DNA of 64,000 nucleotides from Desulfatiglans sp. Lineage in GTDB: Bacteria; Desulfobacterota; DSM-4660; Desulfatiglandales; HGW-15. This document shows positions 7,182 through 14,866 of the stretch, in pieces. The notes under the pieces were generated by a model. The model was not told where the DNA came from and did no database searches. It saw only the letters and a list, made by a program, of their open reading frames with translations. The stretch is taken from positions 1 to 64,000 of the forward strand of contig JAAZBV010000101.1 in assembly GCA_012513605.1 (NCBI GenBank). The letters are read 5' to 3'. Every line of letters starts with the position of its first letter. Positions within the stretch are counted from its first letter, which is position 1. Position numbers and translations under genes: made by a program.

Positions 7182-7559
7182 ATGATGGTAAAAAAACTGG
7201 AGATATACAAGTGTGAGGTGTGCGGAAATATTGTTGAGGTTGTTACTGCCGGCGGCGGTGAGCTGGTATGCTGCGGAAAACCCATGAAGCTTATTACAGA
7301 AAATACGGTTGATGCCGCAAAGGAGAAACATGTACCTGTGATAGAAAAGATCAGTGGCGGTTATAAGGTTAGCGTAGGGAGTGTAGCTCATCCCATGGAA
7401 GAAAAGCATTACATCGAGTGGATAGAGATCATAGCTGGCGGCAAGGCATACAGGCAGTTCCTCAACCCTGGAGATACACCGGAGGCAACATTTATGACAG
7501 AAGCCAAAGAGATTACTGCCAGGGAATACTGTAACCTGCACGGCCTGTGGAAGGCATGA
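7182..7559 (+). CDS. dfx: Desulfoferrodoxin (superoxide reductase)
   Basis: 125 residues. The N-terminal desulforedoxin-like domain has the cysteine set CEVCGN and CCGKPM (centre I, FeS4). The C-terminal domain has the square-pyramidal iron site ligands: His in EKHVPVI and in [20 protein letters not shown], and Cys-x2-His in [10 protein letters not shown] (centre II). It reduces superoxide to hydrogen peroxide without releasing oxygen, handing peroxide to rubrerythrin and Tpx encoded just upstream, with electrons from rubredoxin encoded just downstream. SD GGAGGAAAG precedes two adjacent ATGs. Confidence 0.95.
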   Translation: MMVKKLEIYKCEVCGNIVEVVTAGGGELVCCGKPMKLITENTVDAAKEKHVPVIEKISGGYKVSVGSVAHPMEEKHYIEWIEIIAGGKAYRQFLNPGDTPEATFMTEAKEITAREYCNLHGLWKA

Positions 7560-7575
7560 TTGAAAAATATTGAAC

Positions 7576-7589
7576 TTAAACCGGTTTAA
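7576..7589. promoter_or_regulatory. 14-bp perfect palindrome between dfx and rubredoxin
   Basis: TTAAACCGGTTTAA is a perfect palindrome 17 bases after the dfx stop and 44 bases before the rubredoxin start. It could be an operator or a small processing hairpin. A second imperfect repeat (GTTTAAAC...GTTTTAAAC) overlaps it. Confidence 0.4.
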
Positions 7590-7632
7590 ACATAATATGT
7601 TTTAAACACTTAATACAAGGAGGAACAATTAA

Positions 7633-7791
7633 ATGGATAAATATGAATGTACTGTATGCGGCTATGTGTATGATCCCAAAGAGGGTGACCCTGATAACGG
7701 CATTAAAGCAGGGACATCGTTCGATGACCTGCCTGATGATTGGACCTGCCCTGTATGCGGTGCGTCAAAAGATCAGTTTGAAAAGCTCTAA
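7633..7791 (+). CDS. rub: Rubredoxin
   Basis: 52 residues: [20 protein letters not shown] at the start and [17 protein letters not shown] at the end. Both CxxCG iron-binding loops and the conserved YxYD, GDP and W residues of classical rubredoxin are present, and the length is standard. It carries one Fe(SCys)4 centre and is the electron donor to superoxide reductase and rubrerythrin, whose genes stand immediately upstream. Too short for many gene callers. SD AAGGAGGAAC is placed 8 bases before ATG. A 13-bp perfect stem-loop follows at 7807-7845. Confidence 0.95.
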   Translation: MDKYECTVCGYVYDPKEGDPDNGIKAGTSFDDLPDDWTCPVCGASKDQFEKL

Positions 7792-7806
7792 AAGCCTTTT
7801 GTTGTA

Positions 7807-7845
7807 ATCATCCACAGCCATAGAGGATTAAAGGCTGTGGATGAT
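7807..7845 (+). terminator. Perfect 13-bp stem-loop after rubredoxin
   Basis: ATCATCCACAGCC and GGCTGTGGATGAT form a 13-bp stem with a 13-base loop, 15 bases after the rubredoxin stop. There is no clear T-run, so it may stabilise the 3' end rather than terminate. Confidence 0.5.
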
Positions 7846-7867
7846 ATCCCCATAAAAAGGATTTTCC

Positions 7868-8140
7868 ATGAAGCCTGTCGAAGTAGCAAAGGATATAGAC
7901 CGGGCAGGGGCCTCTGGTTCCTATGGGTGGAGAGGAGAGGCGGTAAAAAAGAGATGCCCTGATTGCAATTTTTGTCAGATGTGCAGCGAGACAAAGTGCA
8001 GGCTGTGCAGAAACGCAAATATCGCCGGCTTAAACACCTTACCCCGGGCAGGGTTTACCTTATTCGAGTATGAGGAGTGGCAGAAAAAAAGGGGACTGAA
8101 AAATCTACCGGTTATTGATATCAAAGGTGAGGATGACTGA
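7868..8140 (+). CDS. Small cysteine-rich protein of unknown function
   Basis: 90 residues, no signal peptide. The centre packs seven cysteines in CPDCNFCQMCSETKCRLCR, i.e. C-x2-C-x2-C-x2-C-x4-C-x2-C spacing that resembles an Fe-S cluster (ferredoxin-like CxxCxxC) or a metal-binding knuckle rather than a typical zinc ribbon. The N-terminus is Gly-rich (DRAGASGSYGWRGEA). No family recognised. Its place between rubredoxin and an octaheme cytochrome suggests an electron-transfer or redox-sensing role, which is inference from context only. Confidence 0.6.
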   Translation: MKPVEVAKDIDRAGASGSYGWRGEAVKKRCPDCNFCQMCSETKCRLCRNANIAGLNTLPRAGFTLFEYEEWQKKRGLKNLPVIDIKGEDD

Positions 8141-8204
8141 TTCAGTACCTGCGGCTATAAATACAAACCCAATATCAAGAAGTCACAACTCAAGGAGTTA
8201 AACT

Positions 8205-9710
8205 ATGAAAAATTGGAAGAGACTGTCATCATCTGTTTTTCTTTTCATTCCTTTTTTATGCTGTACCTGCATTTTTTCACAGGAGATAAAGATCAGCGAT
8301 GAGACCCAGACCTGCCTTGACTGTCATACGGGTCTTCACCCCGGCATCGTTGAGGAGTGGGGAAAAAGCAGTCATGCCCTCACATCCCCCTCTGCTGCCC
8401 TTAAAAAACAGGGTGTGGATAAGCTTGTTTCATCAGAGAAAATTCCTGAAACACTCCTTAACAATACAGTAGGATGCGCTGAGTGTCACACGATAAACCC
8501 CGAAACACATAAAGACAGTTTTGACCATGCGGATTTCAGCGTACACCCGGTTGTTACCCCAAAGGACTGTTCTGTATGCCACAGCACCGAGGCAATGCAG
8601 TATGAGAAAAATATTATGTCCCATGCCTATGGAAACCTCATGAATAACCCGGTATACAGAGACCTGGCAAGCTCCATAAACGGGATTCAGACCTTTGACA
8701 AGATGTCATTATCAATAGAGCCTCCTGATGACCTGACAAATGCCGATTCATGTCTTTCATGTCACGGCACCATGCTCAAGGTATCAGGAACAAAAACGAG
8801 GGAGACAGATCTTGGGGAAATGGATTTTCCAGCTATTGAGGGGTGGCCTAACCAGGGTGTAGGGAGGATAAACCCTGACGGTTCAAAGGGTTCATGCGCA
8901 TCATGCCATGGAAGACACGCCTTCAGCATAGAGACCGCCAGAAAGCCGGATACCTGCTCCCGCTGCCATAAAGGGCCTGACGTGCCGGCCTATCCTGTGT
9001 ACAAGGTAAGCAAGCACGGCAATATCTATAGCTCAAAAGAAAAGAGCTGGGACTTCAAGGCTGTGCCCTGGACAATAGGAAAGGACTTCTCTGCCCCGAC
9101 ATGCGCAACCTGCCATGCAAGTCTTCTGACCGACACTGAGGGTAATGTGGTTGCAGAAAGGAGCCATCAGATGAATGACAGGCTCTATAAAAGGATTTTC
9201 GGGCTCATATATGCCCACCCTCACCCCGTTTCACCTGATACAACCCTTATCAAAAACAAAGCGGGCCTGCCATTACCAACAGAACTGACAGGTGAACCTG
9301 CAGAAGGTTTTCTTATAGATCAGGCTGAACAGGATAAAAGAAAAAGGACAATGCAGAAGATATGCCTTTCATGTCACTCAACAGGTTGGGTAGATGGGCA
9401 TTTTGACAGGCTTGAAAACACCATACAAACCACTAACCGTATGACCCTCACTGCAACAGAGGTGCTTTTAGAGGCGTGGGCAAAAGGTGCTGCAAATGGC
9501 CTTGATAAAAAAGACAGCATATTTAATGAGGGTATAGAGAAGAAATGGATAGAGCAGTGGCTTTTTTATGCCAACTCGACAAGGTTTGCATCGGCCATGT
9601 CAGGGGCTGATTATGGGGCGTTTGATAATGGCAGATATTATCTATCAAAAAATATTCAGGATATGATAGAGTGGTTCAAATTAAGGGTTAAAGACAAAGA
9701 TAAAAAATAA
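8205..9710 (+). CDS. Octaheme c-type cytochrome, hydroxylamine oxidoreductase-like
   Basis: 501 residues. Signal peptide at 1-26 (LSSSVFLFIPFLCCTCIFS), so periplasmic. Eight CxxCH haem sites with first cysteines at residues 37, 91, 122, 183, 231, 251, 300 and 387; many further His residues serve as distal ligands. Size, heme count and the helical C-terminus with SGADYGAFDNGRYYLSKN resemble the HAO/octaheme nitrite-hydroxylamine family (HAO-type proteins end with a GADY..HG..Y helix carrying the cross-link Tyr; here W/H are replaced). Such proteins in anaerobes usually work reductively on hydroxylamine or nitrite. Substrate not provable from sequence. Neighbouring peroxide and superoxide enzymes suggest stress detoxification. 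Confidence 0.8.
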   Translation: MKNWKRLSSSVFLFIPFLCCTCIFSQEIKISDETQTCLDCHTGLHPGIVEEWGKSSHALTSPSAALKKQGVDKLVSSEKIPETLLNNTVGCAECHTINPETHKDSFDHADFSVHPVVTPKDCSVCHSTEAMQYEKNIMSHAYGNLMNNPVYRDLASSINGIQTFDKMSLSIEPPDDLTNADSCLSCHGTMLKVSGTKTRETDLGEMDFPAIEGWPNQGVGRINPDGSKGSCASCHGRHAFSIETARKPDTCSRCHKGPDVPAYPVYKVSKHGNIYSSKEKSWDFKAVPWTIGKDFSAPTCATCHASLLTDTEGNVVAERSHQMNDRLYKRIFGLIYAHPHPVSPDTTLIKNKAGLPLPTELTGEPAEGFLIDQAEQDKRKRTMQKICLSCHSTGWVDGHFDRLENTIQTTNRMTLTATEVLLEAWAKGAANGLDKKDSIFNEGIEKKWIEQWLFYANSTRFASAMSGADYGAFDNGRYYLSKNIQDMIEWFKLRVKDKDKK

Positions 9711-9736
9711 ATACTTACAACGCGTGGAGGAATAAG

Positions 9737-9994
9737 ATGGCGGATCAGAAGGATGTGAAAATCTACACACTCAGCACATGCAGTCACTGCAGGGCAACCA
9801 AAGAGTTTTTAAATGAATGCAAGATCAGATATGATTTTACCGATGTGGACATATTGCAGGGCGAAGAGAGAAAGGCTGTTCTTGATGATATCAGGAAGAT
9901 TAACCCTAAATGTTCTTTTCCGACAATTATCATAGGAGAAAAGGTTATTATCGGTTTCAAAGAGGATGAGATAAAGGAGGCACTTGGCTTATGA
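9737..9994 (+). CDS. Glutaredoxin-like thiol-disulfide protein
   Basis: 85 residues with a thioredoxin-fold: VKIYTLSTCSHCRATKEFL holds the CxxC active site (CSHC), followed by the cis-Pro in CSFPTIIIG and the GF motif. It resembles the NrdH/Grx-like proteins of anaerobes that lack glutathione. The stop overlaps the start of the next gene (ATGA), so it is translationally coupled to the ferredoxin-thioredoxin reductase catalytic subunit and is the obvious candidate substrate of that enzyme. GGAGG SD before ATG. Confidence 0.88.
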   Translation: MADQKDVKIYTLSTCSHCRATKEFLNECKIRYDFTDVDILQGEERKAVLDDIRKINPKCSFPTIIIGEKVIIGFKEDEIKEALGL

Positions 9995-10323
9995 CAAAAG
10001 AAGAGCTTTATGAGATGCTGAAAAAGTCACAGGGGTCAAAGGGCTATTTTTTCAGCAGCAATAAAGAGAGGGTCATGGATCTTATGGAGGCACTGCTCGT
10101 TAACAAAGAGCGGTATGGCTACATGTGCTGCCCTTGCAGGCTCTCATCCGGTGACCGGAAACAGGATTCAGATATAATCTGTCCCTGCGTATACAGGGAA
10201 GAAGACCTCACGGAGTTCGGAAGCTGCTACTGCAACCTCTATGTGACAAAAGATTGGGATGAAGGTAAGGTGCCCCATATATATGTCCCGGAAAGAAGGC
10301 CGCCCGAAAAGATGGGGTTCTAG
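9991..10323 (+). CDS. ftrB: Ferredoxin-thioredoxin reductase catalytic (beta) subunit
   Basis: 110 residues with the FTR catalytic signature CPC-(x16)-CPC-(x8)-CYC: MCCPCRLSSG, DIICPCV and GSCYCNLYV. Four cysteines hold a [4Fe-4S] cluster and two form the active-site disulfide. In plants it passes electrons from ferredoxin to thioredoxin with a variable subunit; non-photosynthetic anaerobes carry only the catalytic chain. The 4-base overlap with the glutaredoxin-like gene upstream suggests that ferredoxin electrons reach this glutaredoxin, giving an NADPH-independent thiol-reducing route alongside TrxB/TrxA at 23-25 kb. Confidence 0.92.
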   Translation: MTKEELYEMLKKSQGSKGYFFSSNKERVMDLMEALLVNKERYGYMCCPCRLSSGDRKQDSDIICPCVYREEDLTEFGSCYCNLYVTKDWDEGKVPHIYVPERRPPEKMGF

Positions 10324-10416
10324 TTTTTTTAAAAGGGGCATTCGCTTTGTTCAGCTTTATGAAAGGTATTGATCATTTCTACTTTTTATATCTGAAACAG
10401 CGATAAAAGGGTTATA

Positions 10417-12444
10417 TTGGTTAGTCATAAATATAAAAAAATCTGGTTTTTCTCCCTTTGCCTATTTTTGAACGCATGCGGGGCCACACACCAGAAAAGG
10501 GAGTATTTTGAAAATGTCACACTCCTCGGCAGGCAGCACCTTGAAACCGCGCTCCTTGGGGATAATGAGATACAGATAAGGTACAGACAAGGGGAGGTGA
10601 ACAGCTATCTTTATGCCTCATGGCAAGATCTGAAATTTGACATGGCTACCCATAATCATGGCCTCTCTGAAATCCTTTTTTCAAAAAAACCTGTAAAGAT
10701 ACTGAAAAACCCCAGGCAGATACATGTTAGAAAAGGAGATGAATGGCAGGCCCTGCTTAAAAGGGCCATATCGGTTATTGCGCCTTCGGGGCAGGGCATG
10801 GGTGTTTCTGCGGTATTGAATTATCAGGAGATGGTCCTTTACCGTGATACAGACAGCACGATCCATCTCGCAAAATTCAGCGATACACCGCACCATATCA
10901 GGGTTACAGGGCTGTTAAGGGAGAATGAGATTGCCGCAGAGATAGCAAGGCAACTTGACATTGCAGGTAACAATGAAGAGAACAGGAAATTCCTTTTTCG
11001 TACAGAGAGCATTGACCACGGCGGTATTGCCTTTGTGTTTATTGATCCCAGCCTTAGGCAGACAGTTTTTTTAACAACGCCCTATAACCCTGAATATTCC
11101 CACAGTTCAGGTTCAAACCCGGCCATGTATATGGCTCGATGGTTCTACAGGTCCGGGCTTTTAACTATACTGAAAAATCCTGCAACTACCATGTACAGGC
11201 TCTATTGCAGGCTAAGACACACTACAGCAGTGTTGCTTACCGGGAGTAACAGTTCTGGAAAGAATCGAAATCTCCCTTACAGTGAAACAGAAGGAATGGA
11301 TATTGCCGGGTTTGAAGCCATGCTTGACAGCATGTTTCCGCAGAATAAACCCTTTAAGGGAAATGTAAAATTCCTGATAGACGGGGAGAGTTTTTTCACG
11401 AGGCTCACACAATCCCTGAATGATGCAAAAAAATCCATCTGGCTCAGGACATATATATTTGATAATGACGATTATGCTGTAAAGATAGCCGATTTCCTGA
11501 AAAGAAAATCTCATGAAATTAAAGTTAAGGTGCTGGCTGACCATATGGGGTGCATGAGCGCGGCAACATCACTGCCCTCTTCGCCTGTACCTGCTGATTT
11601 TAAGTTCCCTGATGACATCTTTGATTACCTCAGGAATGATTCTGAAGTTATGGTACGGGCCACAACCAATCCATGGTTTACAGCGGATCACACAAAGACG
11701 ATTATTATAGACAGCAATACTGCCTTTATAGGGGGGATGAATATCGGGAGGGAGTACAGGTATGAGTGGCATGACCTCATGATGGAGGTGAAGGGGCCGG
11801 TTGTGGGCAGGCTTAAAAAGGATTTCAGAAAGGCATGGTCACATGCAGGCCCTTTTGGCGATATAGCGTATCTTTTTTCAGGTGCATCCACATCAAATTA
11901 TGACCCTGAAAACGAGCCCTCTGAGCTGTATGATATAAGAACCCTGTACACAAAGGCGGGCGCCACGCAGATATTTGATGCACAGCTTGCTGCAATAAAA
12001 AACGCTAAAAGATATATATACATACAGAACCCCTACTTTACCGAAAACAGGATACTTAACGAACTTATCCTTGCCAGGGCAAGGGGTGTGGATGTGCGGG
12101 TTATTCTGCCCTCAACAAGCGATTATGGCTTTATGGACAGCAGTAATATAGTAAAGACAAATATCATGCTTAAAAACGGCATAAGGGTTTATCAATACCC
12201 GCGTATATCACACATCAAGGCCGCCATTTACGATGGCTGGGCATGCCTTGGAAGCGCAAACTTTGATGCCCTGAGCTTGAGGATCAACCTTGAAACTAAT
12301 CTTGCGTTTTCAGACCCGGGTGCAGTTCAAAGATTAAAGGAAGATCTGTTTGAAAGTGATTTTGCGGTATCAAGGGAAGTAACAGTCCCGATCAAGGTTA
12401 CCTTTATGGATTACATGGGCGAGATGATCTCAAACCAGCTTTGA
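10417..12444 (+). CDS. Phospholipase D / cardiolipin synthase family lipoprotein
   Basis: 675 residues from TTG 10417 (AAAAGGG upstream). The N-terminus (KIWFFSLCLFLNACGATHQ) is a lipoprotein signal with lipobox LNAC. The C-terminal half has two PLD repeats with H-x-K-x4-D motifs: DHTKTIIIDSNTAFIGG near residue 424 and SHIKAAIYDGWACLGSANFD near 598. PLD enzymes of this layout make cardiolipin or cut phosphodiesters. The first 300 residues are an extra domain I do not recognise. Envelope location differs from standard integral-membrane Cls proteins, so a periplasmic phospholipase or synthase is likely; substrate uncertain. Confidence 0.85.
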   Translation: MVSHKYKKIWFFSLCLFLNACGATHQKREYFENVTLLGRQHLETALLGDNEIQIRYRQGEVNSYLYASWQDLKFDMATHNHGLSEILFSKKPVKILKNPRQIHVRKGDEWQALLKRAISVIAPSGQGMGVSAVLNYQEMVLYRDTDSTIHLAKFSDTPHHIRVTGLLRENEIAAEIARQLDIAGNNEENRKFLFRTESIDHGGIAFVFIDPSLRQTVFLTTPYNPEYSHSSGSNPAMYMARWFYRSGLLTILKNPATTMYRLYCRLRHTTAVLLTGSNSSGKNRNLPYSETEGMDIAGFEAMLDSMFPQNKPFKGNVKFLIDGESFFTRLTQSLNDAKKSIWLRTYIFDNDDYAVKIADFLKRKSHEIKVKVLADHMGCMSAATSLPSSPVPADFKFPDDIFDYLRNDSEVMVRATTNPWFTADHTKTIIIDSNTAFIGGMNIGREYRYEWHDLMMEVKGPVVGRLKKDFRKAWSHAGPFGDIAYLFSGASTSNYDPENEPSELYDIRTLYTKAGATQIFDAQLAAIKNAKRYIYIQNPYFTENRILNELILARARGVDVRVILPSTSDYGFMDSSNIVKTNIMLKNGIRVYQYPRISHIKAAIYDGWACLGSANFDALSLRINLETNLAFSDPGAVQRLKEDLFESDFAVSREVTVPIKVTFMDYMGEMISNQL

Positions 12445-12453
12445 TCATTTATA

Positions 12454-13155
12454 TTATAAAATTGCCTTAATAGCCTTTACCGCCTCTGAATCCAGAACAC
12501 CATTTACCCTGTCACCCCGGCACACTGCGCCTCTGAAGCCTATTATATCAGGATTAAGCTTTTTAAGCAGGGGGAGATGCTCGGTTTTCAGAGACCCAGC
12601 AAGGGCGGAAAGAAGATTATTTCTTCTGCATTCTTTTAAAAAATTATTTATATTGCCTACTGAAAGACTGGAAAAGAGGTCTCCCTCTTCCTTGATAATT
12701 GTATCCATCATGCATCCATCTATGCCTGTCTCTGCGGCAGTTTGCAGGGCGTCTAAAGGTGAAAGGGCATTTATTTTGTAGGCATCACCATATGCTACAG
12801 CAATGATCTTGATATCCCTGTCATATCCCCTTACTGCCTTTTTTATCTCCATTAGCATTTTTGTTGCGCTTTCTGATGTCCTCACCCCATATAGACCAAC
12901 CTTGATATACTGTACATTGCATGAAGCAGCACCAAGGGCAGCAAGTGACATTAATCCGGGCAGATCAGGTGCATCCCCAATCGCTGCGCTTACAGGTATA
13001 TTCACGAGTGTAACATCTCTGATGCCCTTTATTATTCCAGGGAAGTTTGCACCGAGCGCACCCTCAAGGGGATTTTTTACATCAATAATATCTGCCCCGC
13101 CCTTTATTGCGGCCATTGCCTCCTGTTCGTTTACCACACTGATTAAAAGCTGCAT
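12454..13155 (-). CDS. mfnB: (5-formylfuran-3-yl)methyl phosphate synthase, MfnB family (DUF556)
   Basis: 233 residues, the family's length. TIM-barrel with the start MQLLISVVNEQEAMAAIKGG and DIIDVKNPLEGALGANFP, placing Asp25 and Lys27 where the catalytic residues of the Methanocaldococcus enzyme are; the later PVSAAIGDAPDLPG, YIKVGLYG and GFRGAVCRGDR blocks fit too. The enzyme condenses two glyceraldehyde-3-phosphate molecules into the furan precursor of methanofuran. In bacteria it occurs with tetrahydromethanopterin-linked C1 metabolism, matching Fae and other archaeal-type genes just downstream. Transcribed divergently from the DUF447 gene. SD AAGGAAT before ATG. Confidence 0.88.
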   Translation of the reverse strand: MQLLISVVNEQEAMAAIKGGADIIDVKNPLEGALGANFPGIIKGIRDVTLVNIPVSAAIGDAPDLPGLMSLAALGAASCNVQYIKVGLYGVRTSESATKMLMEIKKAVRGYDRDIKIIAVAYGDAYKINALSPLDALQTAAETGIDGCMMDTIIKEEGDLFSSLSVGNINNFLKECRRNNLLSALAGSLKTEHLPLLKKLNPDIIGFRGAVCRGDRVNGVLDSEAVKAIKAIL

Positions 13156-13357
13156 GGGAATTCCTTAATTATTTTATTATTACATCGATTACTGTAACTT
13201 AGAGCTTATCCTTCTTACCCGAATCGGCACACGGCGCAAGGCACAAGATTATATCATATAGTAAAAATTTTGTTTACCATGCCCGTTGGGTTTGGTATTA
13301 GTGTATAGCTTATGGGTTACGTGGATGGAAGTTAATAATTCAGTTACAGGAGAAATA

Positions 13358-13942
13358 ATGGCAACACTACCAGACTTCGGATTTAAAAAAGGCTGGACAT
13401 ATGAGGCTATTATTTCATGTTTTAATATTGATACACCCCATGCCGCTCCCTTTGGGATAAAACTTATAGACATAAATAGAGTTCAACTGGAAATCTACAA
13501 GGGTTCAAATACACTGGGTGGTTTATTGAGTACAGGCGAATTTATAATAAACTTCATTAATAGCCCGATATATTTTTATGAATCCATATATGAAGGGGAA
13601 AAACTCTCATTTACCCGGGCCAAAAATGTTAAGGCTCCTGTAATCAAGGATTGCACTGCATATATAGAAGCCAGAGTTTCTGGTAATGAAGAAAAAAAAG
13701 AGAGCTATATTATCGATGCTGAAATCATCAGCACCACTATGAAGAATGCCCCTGTGCTATTTAATCGAGCAGAGGGTCTTGTTATTGAGAGCCTTATTAC
13801 CGCTACACGGGTAAAATATCTGCCCGAGGGTGAGGCAGAAAAAATATTAAAGGAAAATTACAGGGTAATAAAAAAGGTGGCCCCTGATTCAGCCTGTGTT
13901 AAAACAATGGAGAAGCTGTTAAGCAAATGCGGAACATTTTAA
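13358..13942 (+). CDS. DUF447 domain flavoprotein (archaeal/methylotroph type)
   Basis: 194 residues from ATG 13358; I chose this over upstream starts because CAGGAGA lies at the right distance and the family begins about here (GFKKGWTYEAIISCFNIDTPHAAPFGIK). The fold is the FMN-binding split barrel of flavin reductases. DUF447 proteins are found mainly in methanogens and in bacteria using tetrahydromethanopterin; the exact reaction is not established to my knowledge. The protein lies between mfnB and the HD protein and fae, which supports a role in pterin or C1 cofactor metabolism. The 200-base divergent gap with mfnB holds their promoters. Confidence 0.75.
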   Translation: MATLPDFGFKKGWTYEAIISCFNIDTPHAAPFGIKLIDINRVQLEIYKGSNTLGGLLSTGEFIINFINSPIYFYESIYEGEKLSFTRAKNVKAPVIKDCTAYIEARVSGNEEKKESYIIDAEIISTTMKNAPVLFNRAEGLVIESLITATRVKYLPEGEAEKILKENYRVIKKVAPDSACVKTMEKLLSKCGTF

Positions 13943-14008
13943 TACCCTGTTTACCCGTCATGGTTTTTGACCGTAGACCGCAAACCTTAGACCTTATACC
14001 GCGAATTT

Positions 14009-14551
14009 ATGTCATACCCGGATTATAACAAATGCATCCTGCTCCTTGAATCTGAAGGGGTAACCTCACGTGTAATTAACCATGTGAAGGCCGTTCATGG
14101 TTTTTGCTTGATCATTGGAAAGAGGTTGATTGAAAAGGGTTACATGATAAACATGCCCCTTATCGAGGCCGGCGCTCTTTTGCATGATATAGGCAGATCA
14201 AAAACCCACGGGCTTGAACACGCCCTTGCCGGATGTAAAACAGCAAAAAGGCTGGGTCTCCCCGATGATCTCATCGCCATAATAAGAAACCATATCGGGG
14301 CCGGTATTACAAAGGAAGAGGCACTGAAAAACGGTCTGCCGGGCGAGGATTATTTCCCTGTTACACTGGAGGAAAAGATAGTTGCGGCAGCAGATAACCT
14401 TGCAGCAGGAGAGAGGCTCCAGACCATAAGGCAGCATGAAGAAAATCTACTCAAGAAGTGTATAGCCGAAGGGGCTAAAAGGTGTGTTGACCTTCACAGG
14501 GAGCTTTCCAGAATGTGTGGCATGGATCTGGATAAGCTTTTAGCCGAGTAG
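14009..14551 (+). CDS. HD-domain phosphohydrolase, archaeal TIGR00295 type (possible MptB)
   Basis: 180 residues. HD motifs: VINHVKAVHGFC (His), AGALLHDIGRSKTHGLEHALAG (HD and further His), IIRNHIG, and AADNLAAGERL (Asp). Proteins of this kind are typical of methanogens, and the methanopterin pathway uses an Fe(II)-dependent HD-type cyclic phosphodiesterase (MptB) that opens dihydroneopterin 2',3'-cyclic phosphate. With mfnB, DUF447 and fae adjacent, an MptB-like role is a reasonable hypothesis, not proven. No SD stands out before ATG 14009. Plain HD hydrolases of other function cannot be excluded. Confidence 0.7.
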   Translation: MSYPDYNKCILLLESEGVTSRVINHVKAVHGFCLIIGKRLIEKGYMINMPLIEAGALLHDIGRSKTHGLEHALAGCKTAKRLGLPDDLIAIIRNHIGAGITKEEALKNGLPGEDYFPVTLEEKIVAAADNLAAGERLQTIRQHEENLLKKCIAEGAKRCVDLHRELSRMCGMDLDKLLAE

Positions 14552-14866
14552 ATTTTTAACCGATCAGGTGCTTTTTTTATGTTAACCCTGACTATTTTTC
14601 AGCAATATCTTACTGGTTTTACTATCAAAACAACCAATTTACCCTTGTTATTTCAAGAGGTTAAAATATTCTTCCATTTACTTGACATGAAAAAACCATG
14701 AGGCTACAATGCAAACTCTTTTCGGTTAAGGGGGATATCCCTTTAACTATTTATGCCTCATATAAAAAGGTTTGCGGGTTAAACAGACAGATATTTCTGT
14801 TTAGGTATTAGGGTTTTACTGTGTTTTAAAAACAGGTCACATCAACAATTTTAAGGAGGATTTAAC
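14552..14866. other. Promoter and structured leader region of fae
   Basis: No gene. Contains the sigma-70 promoter at 14682-14710 and an untranslated leader of about 150 bases with two stem-loops: GTTAAGGG..CCCTTTAAC (near 14725-14750) and AAACAG..CTGTTT (near 14780-14800). No known riboswitch consensus was recognised. Confidence 0.5.
14682..14710 (+). promoter_or_regulatory. Strong sigma-70 type promoter for fae
   Basis: TTGACA (14682-14687), 17-base spacer, TACAAT (14705-14710). Five or six of six consensus bases in each box at ideal spacing. It implies high constitutive expression, as expected of Fae. Confidence 0.7.

Noticed and set aside
14720-14866. Known riboswitch in the fae leader
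   Set aside because: The stem-loops match no consensus I recognise (THF, TPP, preQ1, SAM); described only as structured leader.
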